A stretch of DNA of 64,000 nucleotides from Paenibacillus spongiae (GCF_024734895.1 NZ_CP091430.1:4730501-4794500), one strand, 5' to 3'. Positions 8,929-18,357 are shown, counted from the stretch's first letter. A program made the numbers and translations. The notes: generated from the sequence alone by a model not told the origin.

Positions 8929-9660
8929 TTAACCGACGATGAGCGCGTAGACGATACCCGGACCGTGTACGCCGATCGTCAGATCGTTCTCGATATCGGC
9001 CGAACGGCTTGGACCGGAAATAAAGTGAATGCCTGCCGGCAAGTTAGCCCTTCCGGCACGGTCGAAGTCGGGAAGTATCTCGCCCAGCCGCGTCTTCAGA
9101 CGCTCCAGCGGAATAATGACCATCAGCACGGTTGGCAGCAAGCTGACGGAACGGCCTTTATCCTTGGAGGACAATACCGTTACCGATCCCGTGTAAGCTG
9201 CCGCATAATCTGCGATGACGACGCCGAAATCCGCTTCCGCGGCGCGTGCTTTCCACGACTGGCCCGGATCGCTGTTCCAGGCGGATATGGACGCATCGGG
9301 AAGCGCTCCTTCAAGCCCGAGCGCCTCTAGCTCCGCCTGATTCTGCCGCACGATATATTTCGCGCTCATCGCATTGGCTTTGTCTACGATGAACTGCTTC
9401 GCCGCCTCCATGTCCGTTAGCCGGGCAACATGTCCTCCAGCAGCCTTGAAGTTCTCCGTAAACTGTTGTATGCGCTCGTCCTGCGACCATTCGAATTTGT
9501 TCCAGAAGTCAGGCGCCCCGCGGAAGGGGTGCTTCGGCGCATCCGTTACTCTCGGCCGTCCCAGCTTGGCGGCAATGCCGTTCATGAACTTCTCCTGTTT
9601 CGAGCGGGACTCCGCTTCCAGCTCATCCAGCCATTGTTGATGTGTTTGCGGCTCAGCCAT
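8929..9660 (-). CDS. lutC: L-lactate utilization protein C (LutC/YkgG family)
   Basis: 243 aa. Third subunit of the LutABC iron-sulfur L-lactate dehydrogenase system that feeds electrons from L-lactate oxidation to the respiratory chain. The family end DLTIGVHGPGIVYALIVG and the middle segment ADFGVVIADYAAAYTGSV match LutC. It starts inside the end of lutB (8-bp overlap), showing translational coupling. Last gene of lutA-lutB-lutC, ended by the terminator at 8855-8891. Confidence 0.9.
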   Translation of the reverse strand: MAEPQTHQQWLDELEAESRSKQEKFMNGIAAKLGRPRVTDAPKHPFRGAPDFWNKFEWSQDERIQQFTENFKAAGGHVARLTDMEAAKQFIVDKANAMSAKYIVRQNQAELEALGLEGALPDASISAWNSDPGQSWKARAAEADFGVVIADYAAAYTGSVTVLSSKDKGRSVSLLPTVLMVIIPLERLKTRLGEILPDFDRAGRANLPAGIHFISGPSRSADIENDLTIGVHGPGIVYALIVG

Positions 9661-11164
9661 GGCCGTGTCCCCCTTTATCCCTATTCTTCACGGCCGCTTC
9701 CATACGCTTGCGGACCGCCGGATCCATCTCCTTCAGGCCATGGCGAATCTCTTCCTCGATGGTTCCCCATCGATCGCGGAACGTTTCCTTCGGTATGCTC
9801 GGTGTGACGCGATAGCTGTTCCAGCCCTTCAGCGGCCCGATCTTCGTCCGGATTTCCCCGCTGCGGACGACCAGCTTCTGGCCCAGCTTGCCCAGATTAA
9901 TGACGGTGCGGAACCGCTTCGAACCACCCATCACCGAGGCGAAGCCTTTCATTCCGATGCTCTCGATCTTGTTGCCATGACCTGCCTCGACCTTCCGCCT
10001 GCGCAAGTAAACCAGCATATCATGCAGCGGAATTTTCACAGGACAAGCCTCATAGCAGGCTCCGCATAAGCTGGACGCGTTTGCGATATCGTCCCATTCG
10101 GCCACGTTCTTCTGCAGCGACGGCGTCAGAACGGCGCCGATCGGACCGCTGTACGTGCCGCCATAAGCGTGACCGCCGATGTGGCGGTAAACCGGGCAAG
10201 CGTTCAGACAAGCGCCGCAGCGGATACAGTTAAGCAGCTCCTGGAATTCAGGATCGCCGAGCTGTAAGGAACGTCCGTTATCGACAATAATGATGTGCAT
10301 TTCTTCCGGACCGTCAGCGTCTTCGGAGCGGCGGGGACCCGAAATGCCGGACATGTAGACCGTCAGCTTCTGTCCGGTGGCGGAACGCGGAAGCAGCGTA
10401 GCCATGACCTCCAGATCCGTCCAGGAAGGAATAATCCGTTCCATGCCCATCAGCGTTATCTGTGTCTTCGGTACCGTCGTTACCATACGCGCATTGCCTT
10501 CGTTCTCGAACAGGACCATGGAGCCGGTCTCCGCAATCGCAAAATTGCAGCCCGTCATCCCGATATCGGCCTCCAGAAATTTCTCGCGCAGCTTCTTGCG
10601 TACAAATCCAGCCAGTACAGTGGTGTCCGGCGCAAGCGTCTCGCCCGCATCCGCAGATAGGAGATCCGCAATCTGATAGCGGTTCTTATGGATGGCAGGG
10701 ATGATGATATGGGATGGCGTCTCTCCCGCGAGCTGAATGATATATTCGCCCAAATCGGTTTCAATCGCTTCTACGCCGATCTTCTCGAGATGATGGTTAA
10801 GATGCAGCTCTTCGGTTACCATGGACTTCGACTTCACGATCGTCTTCGCCTGTTTGCGTTCGGCTATCGCCAGCGCAATCTTAACCGCGTCCGCTGCCGT
10901 ATCCGCAAAGTGGATATGAACGCCGTTCGCACGGGCATTCTCCGTAAATAGATTCAAATAATAATCAAGATGAGCGATCGTATGCAGCCGGATCTGCCGG
11001 CCGCGCTCCCGCCATTCATCCCAATTGCCGTGATCCTCGGATGCCTTCTTCTTCCCGTTGCGAAGCCTTTCGGTCGTGAACCGGACCGCTTTGCGCAAGA
11101 AATCGTCGTTAAGCGCCAAATCCGCACGCTCTTTAACCGTACCTGCCGTTCCCGTCGTACTCAT
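9653..11164 (-). CDS. lutB: L-lactate utilization iron-sulfur protein B
   Basis: 503 aa cytoplasmic iron-sulfur protein of the LutABC complex. The LUD domain occupies roughly the first 300 residues. Two ferredoxin-type 4Fe-4S motifs follow: CIRCGACLNACPVYRHIGG and SLCGACYEACPVKIP. The motif YGGTYSGPIGAVLTP between them is characteristic of LutB. Length is slightly above the B. subtilis protein, with a charged C-terminal tail (GHGHG end). It is separated by 2 bp from lutA and overlaps lutC. Confidence 0.93.
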   Translation of the reverse strand: MSTTGTAGTVKERADLALNDDFLRKAVRFTTERLRNGKKKASEDHGNWDEWRERGRQIRLHTIAHLDYYLNLFTENARANGVHIHFADTAADAVKIALAIAERKQAKTIVKSKSMVTEELHLNHHLEKIGVEAIETDLGEYIIQLAGETPSHIIIPAIHKNRYQIADLLSADAGETLAPDTTVLAGFVRKKLREKFLEADIGMTGCNFAIAETGSMVLFENEGNARMVTTVPKTQITLMGMERIIPSWTDLEVMATLLPRSATGQKLTVYMSGISGPRRSEDADGPEEMHIIIVDNGRSLQLGDPEFQELLNCIRCGACLNACPVYRHIGGHAYGGTYSGPIGAVLTPSLQKNVAEWDDIANASSLCGACYEACPVKIPLHDMLVYLRRRKVEAGHGNKIESIGMKGFASVMGGSKRFRTVINLGKLGQKLVVRSGEIRTKIGPLKGWNSYRVTPSIPKETFRDRWGTIEEEIRHGLKEMDPAVRKRMEAAVKNRDKGGHGHG

Positions 11165-11166
11165 GC

Positions 11167-11889
11167 TTATTTCACTCCTTCGTAAAGCAGTTCCGCCAAG
11201 TGCATGACTCGTACCGGTTCATTCCGGTAACGCAAATTGCCGCCGATATTCATCAGGCAAGCCATATCCAGACCGACCAGCACTTCCGCTTCCGATTCGA
11301 GTACGTGATCGGCCTTCTCGGTCACCATGGCGCCTGAGATGTCCGCCATCTTCACGGCGAATGTGCCGCCGAACCCGCAGCAGTCTTCGGCAAAAGGAAG
11401 CGGTACCAACTCAAGGCCCTTCACGTGCTTCATCAGCGTTATCGGTTCTTCCTTAACGCCAAGCAGACGGCTTCCGTGGCATGAAGGATGGTACGTCACC
11501 TTATGCGGGAAGCTGGCCCCCACATCCGTCACACCCAATACATTAACAAGAAATTGAGTGAACTCGTACGACTTGTCCTGCAGTTCCTTCGCTCGCTCGA
11601 GCTGAACCGGATCCTTCTCGAATAGTTTCGGGTAATGATGTATCATGCCGGTACAAGAGCCGGAAGGCGAGATAACAAAGTCGCTGTCTTCGAAAGCATC
11701 CAGAATCGTCGCTGCCGTTGCGCGCGCTTCTTCCCAGTAACCGCTGTTAAAAGCAGGCTGGCCGCAGCATGTCTGCACCTTCGGGAAGTCCAGCTGAACC
11801 CCGTAACGGGCAAGCAGACGCACCATCGCCTCACCCACCCGCGGGTAAATGGCATCGCTCATACAAGTAATGAATAGGGAAACTTTCAA
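11167..11889 (-). CDS. lutA: L-lactate utilization iron-sulfur protein A (CCG domains)
   Basis: 240 aa Fe-S oxidoreductase subunit of LutABC. Two cysteine-rich CCG domains are seen: TCCGQPAFNSGYWEEA and EDCCGFGGTFAVKM, with an internal CHGSRLLG. The start is set at TTG 11887-11889 (MKVSLFITC, as in other LutA proteins) because GAGGTG at 11896-11901 lies 6 bp before it; the longer frame would begin inside that ribosome site. It is the first gene of the lut operon, 155 bp downstream of rhaR in the same direction, with a terminator between them. Confidence 0.92.
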   Translation of the reverse strand: MKVSLFITCMSDAIYPRVGEAMVRLLARYGVQLDFPKVQTCCGQPAFNSGYWEEARATAATILDAFEDSDFVISPSGSCTGMIHHYPKLFEKDPVQLERAKELQDKSYEFTQFLVNVLGVTDVGASFPHKVTYHPSCHGSRLLGVKEEPITLMKHVKGLELVPLPFAEDCCGFGGTFAVKMADISGAMVTEKADHVLESEAEVLVGLDMACLMNIGGNLRYRNEPVRVMHLAELLYEGVK

Positions 11890-11898
11890 GGGTAACAC

Positions 11899-11988
11899 CT
11901 CGCTGTTTGTTTGGCATCATTTTATCAGGTTATCAGACATCTTAGCAACAACAAATTGCAACCAACATTCAGATTTGGACATGGGTAT
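11899..11988 (-). promoter_or_regulatory. lut operon upstream region with a TGTTTGTTT motif shared with the rha promoter
   Basis: This 90-bp gap carries the control signals of lutABC. The plus-strand 9-mer TGTTTGTTT (11904-11912), followed by a CATC...ATCA stretch, also occurs in front of rhaEW (18153-18161, followed by CATCCTATCA). It lies within 15-25 bp of the lutA start codon. I could not fix a convincing -35/-10 pair. The motif may be a site for RhaR or simply AT-rich chance. Confidence 0.35.
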
Positions 11989-12021
11989 AAAAAGAGACCC
12001 CGCCATTGAAGCGACGGGGCT
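11989..12021 (-). terminator. Terminator after rhaR
   Basis: On the minus strand CCCCGTCGC, a loop TTCAAT and GGCGGGG form a stem (outer pairs 11998-12002 with 12015-12019), followed by CTCTTTTT. It ends the rha operon before lutA. Confidence 0.7.
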
Positions 12022-12043
12022 GCCCTTGCATCATTCATTTGGA

Positions 12044-12805
12044 TCAAACCGTCGTCACTTCGATATGGCGTTCCTTCAAGATCGTGACCGTTTCCTGCGG
12101 GATGCGCGCATCGGTAATGATCTCATTCACGCTGGACAAATCCGCGACGTGCGTAAACGCATTAACCCCGAACTTGCTCGCATCGGCCAGGATAATGACT
12201 TGATCGGCAATGCCGATCATCTTCTCCTTGATCCGCGCTTGAAGCTCGTTCGATTCGCTGATCCCCCGCTCCAGGTGGACGCCCTTGCAGGATAGGAACA
12301 CTTTATTGACGTGGTACGCATCGAGTGAGCGTTCGGCGAGCGGTCCGACATAGGACAACGACCGCTGCGCCATTAATCCGCCTGTGGAAATGACTTCAAT
12401 CTTATCTTTATTGCTCAGCTCGATTGCGACTTTGATCGAATTGGTCAGCACGGTGAGCGGAATATCGGGTACGATGGAAGCCATATACCATGCGGTCGAG
12501 CTTGCATCAAGCAGAATCCGGTCATGCGGCTGAATGCGGCTGATGGCCTCTTCGGCGATCCGCTTCTTCTCTTCCGCGTGAATGATCTCCCTTTCGAAGT
12601 AAGGGATCTCGGACTGCTGCTGATCCTTCACGCTGACGGCTCCCCCATGGGAGCGGCGCAAACGCCCGCCCGCTTCGAGGCGGTCCAGATCGCGGCGGAT
12701 CGTTTCCTCCGTGACATGGCACAGCTCGCTCAATTCGGATACCCGGATGCTTCCTCTTTCATTCACCAGCTGAACAATTTTCTCATAACGCTCCGCAACA
12801 AGCAT
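12044..12805 (-). CDS. rhaR: DeoR family transcriptional regulator, probable rhamnose repressor
   Basis: 253 aa. The N-terminal DeoR helix-turn-helix is visible (IRVSELSELCHVTEETIRRD, then LEAGGRLRRSHGGAV), followed by a sugar-phosphate-sensing domain (DRILLDASSTAWYMA, LTVLTNSIKVAIEL, VISTGG, VFLSCKGVHLERGISESNE). It is the last gene of the rha operon. B. subtilis also has a DeoR-type RhaR within its rhamnose operon, which supports the name. It likely represses the operon through the repeats at 18142-18185 and responds to a rhamnulose phosphate. Role inferred from context. Confidence 0.85.
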   Translation of the reverse strand: MLVAERYEKIVQLVNERGSIRVSELSELCHVTEETIRRDLDRLEAGGRLRRSHGGAVSVKDQQQSEIPYFEREIIHAEEKKRIAEEAISRIQPHDRILLDASSTAWYMASIVPDIPLTVLTNSIKVAIELSNKDKIEVISTGGLMAQRSLSYVGPLAERSLDAYHVNKVFLSCKGVHLERGISESNELQARIKEKMIGIADQVIILADASKFGVNAFTHVADLSSVNEIITDARIPQETVTILKERHIEVTTV

Positions 12806-12844
12806 AACTTACCTCTTTTCAAAACAAAATGTTAACGACATACC

Positions 12845-14314
12845 TTAAGCCAGCCTTGTTATCTGCAAAAACCGGCCGTAAGCCTGCTCCCATTCGGAAC
12901 GGTTCTCGGGTTCGTACACCGTCACCGGGAACGATTCGCGGATGACTTGACGCGCTTCCCAGATGTCGGCGAGCTCGCCCTGCGCGATCCACTGCACGAC
13001 CAGGTTGCCGATCGCGCTGCCTTCGGCTGGTCCTGCCCATACCGGCTTGCCGATGGCATTAGCCGACCATGCGCACAGCAGCGTATTATGGATACCGCCG
13101 CCTACCATATGAAGCCCGTTGAATTGCTTGCCGGACAGACGCTCTGTCAATTCAAGCACATAACGGTATTTTAACGCAAGACTCTCCAGAATGCACCTGA
13201 CAATCGCACCGACATCCTCCGGCGGCTGCTGGCCTGTCTGCAGGCAGTAGCTGCGGATTTGGGCCGGCATGTCGCCCGGATGCAGGAACATCGGGTCGTC
13301 CGGATCGATGAATGCCGCGAATGGAGCCGCTTTCTCGGCTGAAGCGACAAGCTCCGGGAACGTATAAGACTTCCCTGTCCGTTCCCATTCCCGTCTGCTC
13401 TCCTGCAGCACCCACAGGCCCATAATATTCTTAAGCAGCCGGAACGTGCCGTCTACGCCGCCTTCGTTCGTGAAATTGAGTTCGCCGGCCAGGTCGTTAA
13501 TGACGGGCTGATCGACTTCGGTTCCCATCAGTGACCACGTTCCGCAGCTTAAATAAGCGAAGGAACGATCCAATGCGGGAACGGCGGCGACCGCTGAACC
13601 CGTATCATGCTCCGCCACGGCATAGACCGGAATCGAGTCGATGCCAAGCTCGGAACAGACTGAGTGTCTTAACTTGCCTGCGCTCGCGCCCGGCTGAAGG
13701 ATTGGGCCGAACCACGATTGCGGGATACCAAGCTTATCCAGCAGCTCTCCATCCCAATTTCCTTTAATGGGATTGTACAGCTGCGTCGTCGTGGCGTTGG
13801 AGAATTCATTATACATGTCACCCGTTAAGAAATAACGAAGCAGGTCCGGAATCATGAGAAAGCGATCCGCTTGCTGCAGCCACGGCGAATTCGCCTTCTT
13901 CAGCGCGTATAGCTGAAAGATCGTATTGAACTGCAGGAACTGAATGCCTGTACGTCCGAATATTTCCTTGGCCGGCAGCTCGGCGAACAGCGCTTCCATC
14001 GCTCCGTCCGTTTGACGGTCGCGGTAATGATACGGATTGCCCACCAGCTCGCCATTCTTATCGATGAAGCCGAAATCGACCGCCCACGAATCGATTCCGA
14101 TGCTCTTCAGCGCAATGTCTTGATGCTTCGCCTTGAGCAGCCCTTGCTTGATCTCGTGAACCAGACGAAGAATGTCCCAATGCAGGCGGTCGCCCACCTG
14201 CACCGGGTCATTAGGGAAGCGGTGAAGCTCCTCCACTTCGATCTTGCGGTCCGTGAGACGGCCGAGTAACGCTCTGCCGCTGCTCGCTCCTAAATCAAAT
14301 GCGAGAATACTCAC
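12845..14314 (-). CDS. rhaB: Rhamnulokinase
   Basis: 489 aa FGGY-family kinase that phosphorylates L-rhamnulose to L-rhamnulose 1-phosphate. The N-terminal phosphate-loop strand AFDLGASSGRALLGRL, the substrate motif GIDSWAVDFGFID, YAVAEHDTGSAVAAVP and the adenosine motif HMVGGGIHNTLLC are all present, and length is typical. The start is GTG 14312-14314. It lies 50 bp after rhaA in the same operon. Cytoplasmic. Confidence 0.95.
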   Translation of the reverse strand: MSILAFDLGASSGRALLGRLTDRKIEVEELHRFPNDPVQVGDRLHWDILRLVHEIKQGLLKAKHQDIALKSIGIDSWAVDFGFIDKNGELVGNPYHYRDRQTDGAMEALFAELPAKEIFGRTGIQFLQFNTIFQLYALKKANSPWLQQADRFLMIPDLLRYFLTGDMYNEFSNATTTQLYNPIKGNWDGELLDKLGIPQSWFGPILQPGASAGKLRHSVCSELGIDSIPVYAVAEHDTGSAVAAVPALDRSFAYLSCGTWSLMGTEVDQPVINDLAGELNFTNEGGVDGTFRLLKNIMGLWVLQESRREWERTGKSYTFPELVASAEKAAPFAAFIDPDDPMFLHPGDMPAQIRSYCLQTGQQPPEDVGAIVRCILESLALKYRYVLELTERLSGKQFNGLHMVGGGIHNTLLCAWSANAIGKPVWAGPAEGSAIGNLVVQWIAQGELADIWEARQVIRESFPVTVYEPENRSEWEQAYGRFLQITRLA

Positions 14315-14364
14315 CTGTCGGCACCGCCCTTAATTAAGTAGTCATTCCGGAAGGAGTACAGCTG

Positions 14365-15645
14365 CTATTTTACGACAGCAGCCTCGTTTTCGCGTTTCAG
14401 CAGAACTTCTTTCTCATATGTCTTCACTTCGGCCAGCCACTCTTCGCGGACCGGGACGCCTTGCTTCGCGCAATAGTAATCCCATACTGCGCCGAATGGA
14501 TAGGACTTGAATTCTTCCGTCAGGGCAAGGCGTGTCGTATAATCGCCTTCAAGCTCGGCTTGCTTCAACGCTTCTACCGGCTCCAGCATAGCACGCAGCA
14601 GCGCCTTGATCGTATTGCGCGTACCGATCACCCATGCCGCTACGCGGTTGATGCTGGCGTCGAAGAAATCGAGGCCGATATGCGTCGTTTCCAGCAGGTT
14701 GTTGCGAACAAGCTCTCTGCCGATTTCCATCAGCTCGTCATCCATAACGACAACGTGATCGCTATCCCAACGCATAGGGCGGCTGACGTGCAGCAGGATG
14801 CCGTCCGTGAACAGAGCCAGCGAAGACAATTTATTCGAGATGACTTCGGTCGGATGGAAGTGGCCGGCATCGAGGCAGATCAGCTTATTGTTCGTAATGC
14901 CATAGCCCATGTAGAACTCATGGGAGCCGACTACGTATGCTTCGGAACCAAGGCCGAACAGCTTGCTTTCAACTGCGTCAAGATTGTATTTAGGGTCAAT
15001 CTCTTCCGCGAATACTTGATCCAAAGAATCCTTCAGGCGCTGTCTAGGTGCCATCCGGTCTGCAGGAACGTCTTTATAGCCGTCTGGAACCCACACGTTC
15101 GTTACGCATGTTTGTCCCAGCTGTTCACCGAAGTAAGCGCCGATTTTTCTCGATGCGATGCAGTGGTCGATCCAGAACTGGCGAATTTCCGGGTCTGGAT
15201 GGCTCAGCGTGAAGCCGTCGCTCGATTTCTCATGCGAGAAGCAGGTTGGGTTGAAGTCAAGACCGAGACCTTGCTCCTTCGCCCAATCCACCCAGCTTTG
15301 AAAATGCTTCGGTTCCAGCTGGTCCAAGTCCACTTTCTCATTCGTATCCGCATAAATAGCATGAAGATTGACTTTATGTTTGCCTGGAATCAGCGAGAAC
15401 GCTTTCTCCATATCCGCTTGCAGCTGCTTCGGCGTACGGGCTGCGCCGGGATAGTTGCCTGTTACCGAGATGCCGCCGGTCAATTCTTGATCTTGGAACA
15501 GGAAGCCGCGAACATCGTCGCCCTGCCAGCAGTGAACCGATACTTTGATTTTCTCCAGCGCTTCCAGCACTTGATCGACATCAATTCCGTGTTTCTGGTA
15601 AAGGCTCTTCGCCTCTTCGTAGCTTTTTTCAATCGACGTTTGCAT
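14365..15645 (-). CDS. rhaA: L-rhamnose isomerase
   Basis: 426 aa TIM-barrel isomerase converting L-rhamnose to L-rhamnulose. Characteristic segments are [49 protein letters not shown] and [15 protein letters not shown], which carry the metal-binding Glu/Asp/His residues. The start ATG 15643-15645 (MQTSIEK) is preceded by AAGGAGGG, which overlaps the stop codon of the ASRT-family gene. A frame upstream of this ATG lies in that gene and is ignored. Confidence 0.95.
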   Translation of the reverse strand: MQTSIEKSYEEAKSLYQKHGIDVDQVLEALEKIKVSVHCWQGDDVRGFLFQDQELTGGISVTGNYPGAARTPKQLQADMEKAFSLIPGKHKVNLHAIYADTNEKVDLDQLEPKHFQSWVDWAKEQGLGLDFNPTCFSHEKSSDGFTLSHPDPEIRQFWIDHCIASRKIGAYFGEQLGQTCVTNVWVPDGYKDVPADRMAPRQRLKDSLDQVFAEEIDPKYNLDAVESKLFGLGSEAYVVGSHEFYMGYGITNNKLICLDAGHFHPTEVISNKLSSLALFTDGILLHVSRPMRWDSDHVVVMDDELMEIGRELVRNNLLETTHIGLDFFDASINRVAAWVIGTRNTIKALLRAMLEPVEALKQAELEGDYTTRLALTEEFKSYPFGAVWDYYCAKQGVPVREEWLAEVKTYEKEVLLKRENEAAVVK

Positions 15646-15661
15646 AGTTGTTGTTCCCTCC

Positions 15662-16036
15662 TTATTTGATGGCATAGCCCAATGTTGTCATTAAAGCGTT
15701 CTCAGCCTGCGTCGCGTCAAGCCGGCTGTACTGCACGATAACCGGAATGTCGCTGATCACTTCGATCGCGTAGGGAACGCCGACCGGAATCGACGTCCCT
15801 TCGTGACTTAGCGAACTCGTGCGGATATGTCTGGTCCGGCGACCGGGGCAGACGACGAGAATGTTCTCAATCGGATCCCGATCCTCGAAGAAGATCGTGA
15901 ATTTCAATAGCGCTTCCTCGGTGGACGTGTTCAGCACGCATACCGATTCATGGCTCTCATAAGCGCCAGCCGCGCTCGTTGGGGGAATGAAACCGTCAGG
16001 AATATACCAGACTTTCTCGCCTCTTGCTTTAGACAT
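15662..16036 (-). CDS. ASRT-family (sensory rhodopsin transducer-like) protein
   Basis: 124 aa, the same length as the Anabaena sensory rhodopsin transducer (ASRT). Shared motifs as I recall that protein: GFIPP near the N-terminus, [42 protein letters not shown] and a final GYA. No rhodopsin gene is near. It sits between rhaEW and rhaA with 18-bp and 17-bp gaps, so it is co-expressed with rhamnose catabolism. The family has been suggested to bind small molecules such as sugars, so a rhamnose-related binding, sensing or mutarotase-like role is possible. That role is inference. RhaM, present in the B. subtilis operon, is missing here. Confidence 0.85.
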   Translation of the reverse strand: MSKARGEKVWYIPDGFIPPTSAAGAYESHESVCVLNTSTEEALLKFTIFFEDRDPIENILVVCPGRRTRHIRTSSLSHEGTSIPVGVPYAIEVISDIPVIVQYSRLDATQAENALMTTLGYAIK

Positions 16037-16054
16037 GGATAAGTGCCACCCTTC

Positions 16055-18124
16055 TTATCGAGTAAATGCCGCCGGTACGCCGCCGTCAATCGTCAGCATA
16101 CAGCCGGTTGTCTTGCTGGATTTCGAGGATGCGAAGAAGGCAATGCCTTCGGCGATATCCCGTGGATAGATATTGACAAGCAGCGTCGTGCGTTTGCGGT
16201 AATGGTCTTCCAGCTGATCCGGCTCAATGCCGTAAGCGGCTGCCCGCTCATTGCGCCAGTTCGAATTCCAGATCGCGGAGCCCTGCAGGATCGCATCCGG
16301 CAGAATCGTGTTGACGCGAATGCCGAACTCTCCGCCTTCCGTGGCGATGCAGCGTGCCAGATGCGCTTCGAGCGCTTTGACGGCGCTGTATGCCGTCACG
16401 TTCTTGCCGGCAAAGATGGAGTTTTTGGAGCCGATGAACACCATGTTGCCGCCAATGCCTTGCTCTTTCATAAGCTTGAACGCTTCGCGGGCAACAAGGA
16501 AGTAGCCTGTGCCAAGCACGTTGATATTCAAATTCCATTCCTTCAGCGAGGTCTCGTCGAACGGGCTGGAGGTTGCCAATCCGGCATTGTTGACGATAAT
16601 ATCTACGCCGCCATACGTAAGCGCAGTATCCGCATAAGCTGCTGCGATTTGCTCTTCGCTCGTTACGTCCATTTTAACGGCGATGGCCCGATTCTCGCCA
16701 TACTTTTCATTGATTTCGCCGGCTACCTTCTGAGCGCCTTCCAAATTCAGATCGGCCAATACGACATGAGCGCCTTCGGATACGAGACGGCGAGCCGTTT
16801 CGCTGCCGATGCCGCCCGCGCCGCCCGTGATGAACGCGACTTTGCGGGAGAACTCGGCTTCTGCCGGCGCGAGCGACAATTTGTACAGCTCAAGCGGCCA
16901 GTATTCCACGTTGTACGATTCGTTCTCGCTCAGCGAAACGAAATTGCCAAGCGCCGTTGCGCCGCGCATAACCGCAATTGCGCGGTGGTAGAGCGCTCCG
17001 CTTACTTGGGACATTGCCCAGCTCTTGCCGGTATTGATCATGCCGACGCCGGGGATCAGAATAACGCGCGGCGCAGCTTCGAACATGACGTCCCCATCGT
17101 TGTGGTTCCGTTCGAAGTATGCTTTGTACTGCTCTTTGTAAGCCGCGATGCCTTCCTTGAGCTTCGCTTTCAGTCCATCCACGTCATCCGCGTTCGGCGT
17201 CCAGTCGATAAACAGCGGAACGACCTTCGTATGAACCAGGTGATCCGGGCAAGCCGCGCCAACCTGAGACAGAGAAGGAGAATCTTGGCCGCCTACGAAC
17301 TGAAGCACATCGTCCTGATCGTCGAACGAGAGCATCATCTGCTTCGCATCGCTGACCGCTCCGCGTATAACCGGCATAACTTGCGATGCGATGCTTCTGC
17401 GGACTTCTGCCGCCAGTGCCGCGTGCTTCAAGCCGCCGAAGAGCTTGTCTTCCTTCACGCGCGCTTCGATGAACGCTTCAGCCTCGCTGATGATCTTAAT
17501 CGTCTGTGCGTAAGCCGCTTCCGACGTTTCGCCCCAAGTGACCAAACCGTGTTTCTCCATCAGTACCAGTTCGGCCTTCGGATTCCCCAGAACGCCTTCC
17601 GCGATCATCTTCGACAGCGTGAAGCCCGGGCGCACATAGGGTACCCATACGAAACGGTCGCCGAAAATTTCGCGGGCGATTTCTTTGCCGTTATCCGCAC
17701 AGCATAGGCTAATAATAGAATCCGGATGCGTATGGTCGACGTGCTTGAACGGCAGGAATGCATGCAGAAGCGTCTCGATGGAAGCGCGCGGGTGCTTGGC
17801 ATCGATCATGCAGTTCGCCAAGTAAGCCACCATTTCCTCATCGGACATTTCGCTGCGGTCAAACAATGGGCGGATGTCGTCCATGCGAAGTCCGGTAAAA
17901 TTGCCGGCTTTCATCGTTGCCAAGTCCGATCCGCTGCCCTTCACGTACATCACTTCAATGTCGCGGCCGCGGAAATCCTTCACGACCGTCTTGCTGGACG
18001 TGTTGCCGCCGCCCCAGTTGCATACCCGACGATCGGAACCGATAATATTCGACCGGTAAACGAGTTCGTCAAGTCCGCCTTGAAGCTCGGATGCCTTCGA
18101 TTTGTCCCACAATGATTGTACCAT
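16055..18124 (-). CDS. rhaEW: Bifunctional rhamnulose-1-phosphate aldolase / L-lactaldehyde dehydrogenase
   Basis: 689 aa two-domain enzyme. The N-terminal class II aldolase domain (about 1-400) has GNTSSK, KHVDHTHPDSIISL with zinc-binding His residues, and MEKHGLVTWGE. It splits L-rhamnulose 1-phosphate into DHAP and L-lactaldehyde. The C-terminal short-chain dehydrogenase (about 425-689) has the nucleotide loop TGGAGGIGSETARRLV, NNAG and the catalytic Tyr-Lys in AYSAVKALE, and oxidises lactaldehyde to L-lactate. B. subtilis has the same fusion (RhaEW, formerly YuxG). Start ATG follows GGAGGTAAATGA. First gene of the rha operon. Confidence 0.93.
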   Translation of the reverse strand: MVQSLWDKSKASELQGGLDELVYRSNIIGSDRRVCNWGGGNTSSKTVVKDFRGRDIEVMYVKGSGSDLATMKAGNFTGLRMDDIRPLFDRSEMSDEEMVAYLANCMIDAKHPRASIETLLHAFLPFKHVDHTHPDSIISLCCADNGKEIAREIFGDRFVWVPYVRPGFTLSKMIAEGVLGNPKAELVLMEKHGLVTWGETSEAAYAQTIKIISEAEAFIEARVKEDKLFGGLKHAALAAEVRRSIASQVMPVIRGAVSDAKQMMLSFDDQDDVLQFVGGQDSPSLSQVGAACPDHLVHTKVVPLFIDWTPNADDVDGLKAKLKEGIAAYKEQYKAYFERNHNDGDVMFEAAPRVILIPGVGMINTGKSWAMSQVSGALYHRAIAVMRGATALGNFVSLSENESYNVEYWPLELYKLSLAPAEAEFSRKVAFITGGAGGIGSETARRLVSEGAHVVLADLNLEGAQKVAGEINEKYGENRAIAVKMDVTSEEQIAAAYADTALTYGGVDIIVNNAGLATSSPFDETSLKEWNLNINVLGTGYFLVAREAFKLMKEQGIGGNMVFIGSKNSIFAGKNVTAYSAVKALEAHLARCIATEGGEFGIRVNTILPDAILQGSAIWNSNWRNERAAAYGIEPDQLEDHYRKRTTLLVNIYPRDIAEGIAFFASSKSSKTTGCMLTIDGGVPAAFTR

Positions 18125-18141
18125 TCATTTACCTCCGGTTG

Positions 18142-18185
18142 TTGTTTATTTATGTTTGTTTTCATCCTATCATATTTGTTTATTT
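18142..18185 (-). promoter_or_regulatory. Direct repeats upstream of rhaEW, candidate RhaR operators
   Basis: The 10-mer TTGTTTATTT occurs twice on the plus strand (18142-18151 and 18176-18185), start to start 34 bp, about three helical turns. A related TGTTTGTTTTC lies between them (18153-18163). The region is AT-rich; a weak TATGAT -10-like element is present on the minus strand (complement of 18168-18173), without a clear -35. DeoR-type repressors often use such repeated sites. Confidence 0.5.
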
Positions 18186-18357
18186 TTGAAAATAGTTTTT
18201 TTCAAGCGAAAACGGAAATGATTCATCGTCGAATTAGGATGATCTGGTACACCTATCTGTGAATTGTTTTTTGTTTCAATTGGTTTAAACTGTTATCGGG
18301 CTCCGATCTAGTGAGTGAAATCACAGCGTCCTCCCGAAGCGCATACCGGCAATACCC

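Noticed and set aside
14461..15669. 402-codon plus-strand open frame
   Set aside because: Antisense to rhaA and part of the ASRT gene; no family motifs.
16043..17707. 554-codon plus-strand open frame
   Set aside because: It lies entirely antisense to rhaEW, has low-complexity Arg/Ala/Phe composition and no ribosome site; a codon-bias shadow of the real gene.
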